Shown: positions 59,904-64,000 of the stretch, piece after piece | How positions within the stretch are numbered: the first letter of the stretch is position 1 | How the letters are laid out: the number at the start of each line of letters is the position of its first letter | Assembly: GCA_018896025.1 (NCBI GenBank) | Contig: JAHIND010000006.1 | Span: 124,001-188,000 of the forward strand | Reading direction: 5' to 3' | DNA length: 64,000 bases | Origin: Pseudomonadota bacterium | GTDB taxonomy: Bacteria > Desulfobacterota > Desulfarculia > Desulfarculales > Desulfarculaceae | The notes under the pieces: generated by a model | The model's database searches: none | The model's input: only the letters and a program-made list of their open reading frames with translations | What the model was told of the DNA's origin: nothing | Program-made: the position numbers and the translations under genes

Positions 59904-61058
59904 ATGAACCACGAACCCATCCCCTTCGAGCGCCTGAACTTTTTCCTGAAGCAACTGGAGCTGGACCACCAGGCCCAGGAGCGCCTGGCCCCCTGGCGGC
60001 AATATTTCATGGACCAGAGCCACGAGTTCGGCCGCGAGTTTTGCCGCTATTTCCTGGCCATCGAACGCACCAGGCACATTTTGGAGCAGGGGGAAAACCT
60101 GCCCCGCCTGGAAAAGGTGCTGGGCCAGTGGTTCCACGCCCTGTTCAGCGAGGAGTTTTCGCAACGCTTTCTCACCTACCTGTGGAACAGCGGAGTGCGC
60201 CACGTCAACCTCAGCCTGGACCAACGTTTCGTGAACCTGGGCTATGCCATGGCCCGCCAGTTCTGTCACCGCATCGTGGACGAGAAGATACCCCCCGACC
60301 AGCAGGAGGGCGTGGCCGAGGTGGTGGACCGCATGCTGGACTTTTGCGTGCTGGTGGCCACCGACTCCTTCATCACCATGACCTCGCGCTGCGACCGGCA
60401 GATGATCGAGGGCATCGCCCACCAGGTGCGCAACCCCATCACCATCATCGGCGGCAACATCCGCCGCCTGCAAAAAAAGACCGATCCGGCCAGCCCGGCC
60501 TTCCTGGCCTACGAGATGGTGCTCAAGGAGAACCAGCGCCTGGAGCGCATGATGGGCGACATCGCCATGTACACCGGCATGTTCCAGGAAGACGCAGCGC
60601 CCCAGCTCTGCTCCTTGGCCGACTACCTGGACCTGGCCCACCGCTGGGTGCTGCAACGGGGCCTCATGCAGGGAGTGGCTTGGCAGCCGGAGTTGCCCTC
60701 CGGCTTCGACCAGGTGCTATGCGACCCCCAGGACCTGGAGGCCATGCTGCGCTATGTCCTGGAAAACGCGGCCGAGGCGGCGGACCCGGAGCGTCCCCTA
60801 GTGGAGGCGGCCTCGGGGCCGGACAAGGACCCACACCTGGTGTGCTTGGCCATCAGCAACAACGGCAAGACCCCGGAGGCCATGGATATGGACGAAATCC
60901 TGAGCCCCTTCCACTCCACCAAACCCATGGGCACCGGCCTGGGCCTGCCCATCGTCTCCCTGGCTGCCCGGCGCAACCTGGGAGTCCTCAGCCTGGAGCC
61001 CAACCCCGAGGGCGGAGCCGTGTGCCGCCTGAGCCTGCCTTTCCCACCCAAGGATTAG
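59904..61058 (+). CDS. Histidine kinase with protoglobin-like sensor domain
   Basis: 384 residues, no membrane helix. The N-terminal 170 residues are helical and match the protoglobin/globin-coupled sensor pattern (ILEQGENLPRLEKVLGQWFHALFS, GVRHVNLSLDQRFVNLGYAMARQF), with a candidate heme-ligating His in VRHVNL. The kinase part has H-box IEGIAHQVRNPITIIGG, N-box AMLRYVLENAAEAA, and G2-type STKPMGTGLGLPI. It would sense O2, NO or CO. ATG at 59904; no response regulator gene is next to it. Confidence 0.8.
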   Translation: MNHEPIPFERLNFFLKQLELDHQAQERLAPWRQYFMDQSHEFGREFCRYFLAIERTRHILEQGENLPRLEKVLGQWFHALFSEEFSQRFLTYLWNSGVRHVNLSLDQRFVNLGYAMARQFCHRIVDEKIPPDQQEGVAEVVDRMLDFCVLVATDSFITMTSRCDRQMIEGIAHQVRNPITIIGGNIRRLQKKTDPASPAFLAYEMVLKENQRLERMMGDIAMYTGMFQEDAAPQLCSLADYLDLAHRWVLQRGLMQGVAWQPELPSGFDQVLCDPQDLEAMLRYVLENAAEAADPERPLVEAASGPDKDPHLVCLAISNNGKTPEAMDMDEILSPFHSTKPMGTGLGLPIVSLAARRNLGVLSLEPNPEGGAVCRLSLPFPPKD

Positions 61059-61948
61059 GCCTGAGATATAAGCAAATCCATCAGGGCCTGCTGGTGGGAG
61101 GCCAGCGCCCTGCCCTTGCGGCTCAGGATTACGATGCGGTCGCTGGGTAGCAGATGCTCCAGGGACAGGGCTCTGAGGTTCCATTTGCGCAGCCCCGGCG
61201 GCTCCCCGGCGATGGAGGCAAAGGCCAGGCCCAGACCCTGCTCCACCAGGGCGGCGCTCACCTCGGCGTTGGCCGACTCCATGATCACTCGGCAGGGCAG
61301 CCCCTGGCTGAGAAACATCTCATCCAAGGCGGCGCGGTGAGAGAAATCCGGCGAGGGCGGCGGCAGCACCAGGCGATAACGGCTGATCTCGGCCAGATCC
61401 AGGGGACGGCGACGCCTGCAAAGGGGATGGCCCTGGGGGACCAGCAGCACCGGGCGCACCGTTTTCCAGGCCTGGGCCTTGAGCCCCCTGGGGGCCTGCG
61501 AAGCCAGGGCCAGGCCCAGATCCGCCTCTCCGGAGCGCAAAAGCTGCACCACCTGGCCCTGGGGCCGGTCCCACAGGGTCAGCTCCACGCCGGGATGCTC
61601 CCGGCCATAGGCGGCCAGCAGTGGGGGCAAAAGCTGCACCAGAGTGGTAAGGGGCGCGGCCAGGCGCAGGCGTTGGCGGGGCCCCTCGCCCAACTCGGCC
61701 AGCTCCTCCCTGAGGGCCTGCTCTTCCCGGTTGGCCAGTTCGCAAAAGGCCAGCAGGCGCTCCCCGGCCCTGGTGAGGCGCACCCCTCCCCTGCCGGAGC
61801 GCTCCACCAGCAGGCAACCCAGGTCAGCTTCCAGAGCCTTGATCTGTTGGCTCACCGCGGGCTGGGTGCGCAAGGTGAGCTGGGCCGCCTTGCTGAAGCT
61901 GCCGGTGCGGGCCAAGTGGCGGAAGGCGTTTAGCTGCTGCCATTCCAT
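61055..61948 (-). CDS. LysR family transcriptional regulator
   Basis: 297 residues: helix-turn-helix at about 1-60 (FRHLARTGSFSKAAQLTLRTQPAVSQQIKALEADLG) and a two-lobed substrate-binding domain (VELTLWDRPQGQVVQLLRSGEADLGLAL, ESANAEVSAALVEQGLGLAFA). Divergent from the FlK-like thioesterase gene across 88 AT-rich bases, the usual LysR arrangement, so it probably controls that gene. Its effector is unknown. Confidence 0.92.
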   Translation of the reverse strand: MEWQQLNAFRHLARTGSFSKAAQLTLRTQPAVSQQIKALEADLGCLLVERSGRGGVRLTRAGERLLAFCELANREEQALREELAELGEGPRQRLRLAAPLTTLVQLLPPLLAAYGREHPGVELTLWDRPQGQVVQLLRSGEADLGLALASQAPRGLKAQAWKTVRPVLLVPQGHPLCRRRRPLDLAEISRYRLVLPPPSPDFSHRAALDEMFLSQGLPCRVIMESANAEVSAALVEQGLGLAFASIAGEPPGLRKWNLRALSLEHLLPSDRIVILSRKGRALASHQQALMDLLISQA

Positions 61949-62036
61949 AATATTTCCTTATATATTTATTTAACTTTATTAATTTTACTTATTGCCTGTC
62001 CACCTCCATATTGGAAGAAAAACCAAGGAGGCAAAC
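61949..62036. promoter_or_regulatory. Divergent LysR/thioesterase control region
   Basis: 88 bases, with 61949-61990 very AT-rich (TATATATTTATTTAAC, TTTATTAATTTTAC). Several T-N11-A possibilities for LysR binding exist, but none stands out. The promoters must overlap here. Confidence 0.5.
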
Positions 62037-62474
62037 ATGCTCCCCAGCCTCAAGCCAGGCCTTAAGTTCACCTTCGCCTACAAGGTGCCCCCGGAGCGTA
62101 CCGTGCCCTGCCTGTTGCCCGAGTCTCCGGAGTTTCAGCAGATGCCCCAGGTGTTGGCCACCGGCTACATGGTGGGCTTGTTCGAGTGGGCCTGCATCCT
62201 GGCCCTGAACCCCCACCTGGACTGGCCCCGCGAACAGAGCGTGGGCATAGAGGTGCGCCTTAGCCACCTGGCGGCCACGCCGCCGGGGCTCACCGTGCGC
62301 ATCAGCGGGGAACTGGTCAAAATACAGGGACGCCGCCTGGAGTTCGCCATGCAGGGCCACGACGGGGTGGAGCTGATCTCCGAGGGCACCCACGGCCGCT
62401 ACATCATCGACGCGGGGCGCTTCAACGAAAAAGCGGCGGCCAAGCGCGCCGCCGCCCTGGGGGAGGATACCTAG
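62037..62474 (+). CDS. FlK-like (fluoroacetyl-CoA thioesterase family) hotdog thioesterase
   Basis: 145 residues of single hotdog fold: VLATGYMVGLFEWACILALNPHLDWPREQSVGIEVRLSHLAATPPG and the ending GTHGRYIIDAGRF, which match the FlK family. Members hydrolyse short or unusual acyl-CoAs; substrate unknown. ATG at 62037 with AAGGAGG. It is divergent from the LysR gene and overlaps the convergent rubrerythrin-like gene by four bases. Confidence 0.85.
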   Translation: MLPSLKPGLKFTFAYKVPPERTVPCLLPESPEFQQMPQVLATGYMVGLFEWACILALNPHLDWPREQSVGIEVRLSHLAATPPGLTVRISGELVKIQGRRLEFAMQGHDGVELISEGTHGRYIIDAGRFNEKAAAKRAAALGEDT

Positions 62475-62965
62475 GCTACCGGCTGAAACTTCTCGTGCAC
62501 CGCGCCGCACACCGGGCAACGCTCCGGCGCGCTGCCCGTGGCCAGCCAGCCGCATATGGAGCAGACCAAATAGGGCCCGGCCTCCGGGCCACTCTCGTCC
62601 ATGGCCTGGGCCAGCTCTCCCTGACGCTGGGCCACTTGGGCCGACTGGTCCAGGGCGGTGCCGTCCACCCGGCGTCCGGCCTGGTCGGCCTGGGCCACCA
62701 GCTCAGCGTAACTCTGGAGCAGGCCGGGCAGCATCTCCTGCCTGGTCTCGCCCAGGTTGGCCGCGCCGTCGCCCAGCTTCCCCCGCATGAGCATGAGAAA
62801 GCGCCGAGCGTGCACCTTGAGCGATGCGGCCAAAGCGTCGTAAAGCTCGGCCTCCTGGGGCCGCTGTTGGCTGCGGGCCTGCTGGGCGAACATCTCCAGG
62901 CGGGCCTGAGCCAGGCTGGCCTGAAGGAAAGCTTTTTGCAAATGAGCTTGAGGGGCTTGGCTCAT
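62471..62965 (-). CDS. Rubrerythrin-like protein with degenerate diiron site and rubredoxin-like tail
   Basis: 164 residues from the ATG at 62965 (AAGGA upstream). A helical ferritin-like domain (about 5-125) contains AFLQASLAQARLEMFAQQA and ELYDALAASLKVHARRFL. In rubrerythrins these read EGESNARxxY and EAEAxHAxRH, so most Glu ligands are replaced, while the His remains. The C-terminus has a rubredoxin-like pair CSICG and CPVCG (about 135-158). Peroxidase chemistry at a normal diiron centre is therefore unlikely. Third gene of the thioesterase/ThrRS-editing-like operon. Confidence 0.77.
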   Translation of the reverse strand: MSQAPQAHLQKAFLQASLAQARLEMFAQQARSQQRPQEAELYDALAASLKVHARRFLMLMRGKLGDGAANLGETRQEMLPGLLQSYAELVAQADQAGRRVDGTALDQSAQVAQRQGELAQAMDESGPEAGPYLVCSICGWLATGSAPERCPVCGAVHEKFQPVA

Positions 62966-62975
62966 GTCGTTCCTT

Positions 62976-63386
62976 TCAAATATCCTTGAACACCTTGGCC
63001 AGGGATTCACCGGCCACGTGCATCTTCCATTCGTTGAGATAGCCGAAGGGCGTGGCGCTCACCTCGTAGCCGGTGTCGCCCAGACGCTGGGCGGCGCGGG
63101 CGGCCAAATCCTGGGCAAGCTCGGGCGGGGCCTTGCTGGTGGAGAGATGGCCGAAGGAGTGGAGCACCACCCGCTTGGTGCCGAACTTGCCCGCCAGCCA
63201 CTTTATGTTCTTGAGCATCTTGCTGAGCACCTTGGCTTCGCGGCCCTGATCCTCGGCCTCGGCATGGTAGAATACCACCACCGCCTCGTCGGCCTGGCCG
63301 CCCTCCGGGGCGTCCGGGGCATCTTCCAGCGATTTGGCAAAGGGACGGTGCCAAAAGCTGGGCGCGTAGAACATCAGCAGCTTCAC
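62976..63386 (-). CDS. Stand-alone ThrRS-editing-domain-like protein (DTD fold)
   Basis: 136 residues. VVLHSFGHLSTSKAPPELAQDLAARA and YEVSATPFGYLNEWKMHVAGESLAKV resemble the N-terminal editing domain of archaeal threonyl-tRNA synthetase (AHLS, PFGWYK, GHPL-type blocks), which removes mischarged Ser and shares the D-aminoacyl-tRNA deacylase fold. Here it is free-standing in a bacterium. GTG start at 63386 overlaps the thioesterase stop (GTGA). The activity is inferred from motifs; several active-site positions differ from archaeal ones. Confidence 0.68.
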   Translation of the reverse strand: MKLLMFYAPSFWHRPFAKSLEDAPDAPEGGQADEAVVVFYHAEAEDQGREAKVLSKMLKNIKWLAGKFGTKRVVLHSFGHLSTSKAPPELAQDLAARAAQRLGDTGYEVSATPFGYLNEWKMHVAGESLAKVFKDI

Positions 63387-63880
63387 GCCTTGCCCTTGGC
63401 CCTGCCCTGCTTTTCCCGCACTTTTTCGGCCAAGCGTACGTTACGCCGGCTCATGGCCTCGGCATTGCGCCGCTGCTGGGCGGCGGTTTCCAGAATCAAT
63501 CCCGGCACCGGGGCCGGCTGCTTGTGCTCGTCCAGGGCCACGAAGGTGAGATAGGCGCTGGCCACGTGCCGCACCTGGCCCTTTTGGGGATTTTCCGCCT
63601 CCACCCGCACCCCTATCTCCATGGAGCTTTTACCCACCAGGTTCAGGCCAGCCTTTAGGAACAACAACTCGCCCACGTAGACCGGGTTGTGGAAATCCAA
63701 GCGGTCGATGCTGGCGGTCACCGCGTTGCCCGCCGCGTGGCGCAGGGCCACCACCCCGGCGGCGGAGTCGATGTTTTTCATGATCACACCACCGTGTACG
63801 TTGCCGGCGGGGTTGGCGTCCGCCGGCTCCATAACCACGGCCATGACTACGCTGCTGTCACTGACACGTTTACTTTCCAT
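63383..63880 (-). CDS. Acyl-CoA thioesterase (YciA/BACH-type hotdog)
   Basis: 165 residues: MEPADANPAGNVHGGVIMKNIDSAAGVVALRHA, the catalytic Asn/Asp region of YciA-like hexameric thioesterases, followed by ITASIDRLDF-type strand (VTASIDRLDFHNPVYVGELL) and a basic helical tail of about 30 residues. It hydrolyses acyl-CoAs of unknown chain length. First gene of a coupled minus-strand operon with the ThrRS-editing-like and rubrerythrin-like genes. Confidence 0.88.
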   Translation of the reverse strand: MESKRVSDSSVVMAVVMEPADANPAGNVHGGVIMKNIDSAAGVVALRHAAGNAVTASIDRLDFHNPVYVGELLFLKAGLNLVGKSSMEIGVRVEAENPQKGQVRHVASAYLTFVALDEHKQPAPVPGLILETAAQQRRNAEAMSRRNVRLAEKVREKQGRAKGKA

Positions 63881-63969
63881 GACAATACCTTTTTGACCTG
63901 TCCGGGGTGTTGGTTTTGCCTTAAGCTTACCGGTATGAAGCGCATAATGGCAAACAAAGGTGGAGCGAT

Positions 63970-64000
63970 ATGAGCCAGCCTCGAAAAACTAAAATAGTGG
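63970..64000 (+). CDS. pyk: Start of probable pyruvate kinase (runs off window)
   Basis: Only ten residues are visible, MSQPRKTKIV, after GGTGGAG at a good distance. RKTKIV is the usual opening of pyruvate kinase (RKTKIVCTIGP). Too short for certainty. Confidence 0.5.
   Translation, partial: MSQPRKTKIV

Overview
The window looks like chromosomal DNA from a GC-rich, anaerobic, sulfate-reducing member of the Desulfobacterota (Desulfarculus-like is my guess, not shown). Supporting features are a complete Qrc-type menaquinone reductase operon (multiheme cytochrome, molybdopterin-oxidoreductase-like protein, FeS protein, NrfD protein), futalosine-pathway menaquinone genes, a ferredoxin-dependent 2-oxoacid oxidoreductase, a sulfide-dependent type of Thi4, a PxxKW cysteine-rich protein, and many two-component and sigma-54 regulators. 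No rRNA, tRNA, CRISPR array, integrase or transposase was seen.

Layout. 1-5971 (minus): lysS, lolC, lolD and a bamA with an extra N-terminal domain, cut by the window edge. 6050-7611 (plus): PxxKW protein behind a structured leader, then a heme-binding membrane sensor. 7662-14740: aspartate-type aminotransferase, TPP-riboswitch-controlled thi4, HIT protein with an ATPase-less GAF/HisKA protein, nitrilase, AI-2E-type permease and glgC. 14761-21511 (plus): a large GAF protein, fabD, korDABC and an XRE-cupin regulator. 21512-24411: a candidate small RNA, an RRM protein, an 80-bp direct repeat pair around a DUF5661-like gene, and an AT-rich PLD-nuclease-like gene that appears foreign. 24546-28313 (minus): XRE-cupin regulator, thiolase-like protein, OB-fold protein and acyl-CoA dehydrogenase in one operon. 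28478-32133: a zraP-zraS-zraR-like envelope-stress module with a sigma-54 promoter. 32286-42377: HD-GYP protein, an EndoQ-like/UvrD helicase fusion, a sigma-54 response regulator, a CMD protein, a Lon-like protease and a degenerate receiver. 42821-48904 (plus): small Cys protein, aconitase, and mqnE-mqnC-deaminase preceded by two matching palindromes. 49095-55933 (minus): a nested inverted-repeat element, lepB, a HAD phosphatase and the Qrc operon with an additional 53-residue membrane protein. 56145-64000: nudix/UDP-xylose synthase, B-box-like/cupin pair, a SUOX-like/chagasin-like operon, a globin-type histidine kinase, LysR with a divergent FlK-like thioesterase, a thioesterase/ThrRS-editing-like/rubrerythrin-like operon, and the probable start of pyruvate kinase.

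How the genes fit together. MqnE, MqnC and the deaminase make menaquinone precursors, and Qrc reduces menaquinone with electrons from periplasmic hydrogenases and formate dehydrogenases via cytochrome c3. The Kor enzyme and the acyl-CoA operon feed carbon and reductant into the same anaerobic metabolism. Lol, Bam, LepB and Zra proteins build and guard the envelope. The observations I rate most highly are the EndoQ-like/UvrD fusion, the twin palindromes ahead of mqnE, the orphan small-RNA candidate, the 80-bp repeat pair beside the AT-rich PLD gene, and several enzymes whose key catalytic residues are replaced.
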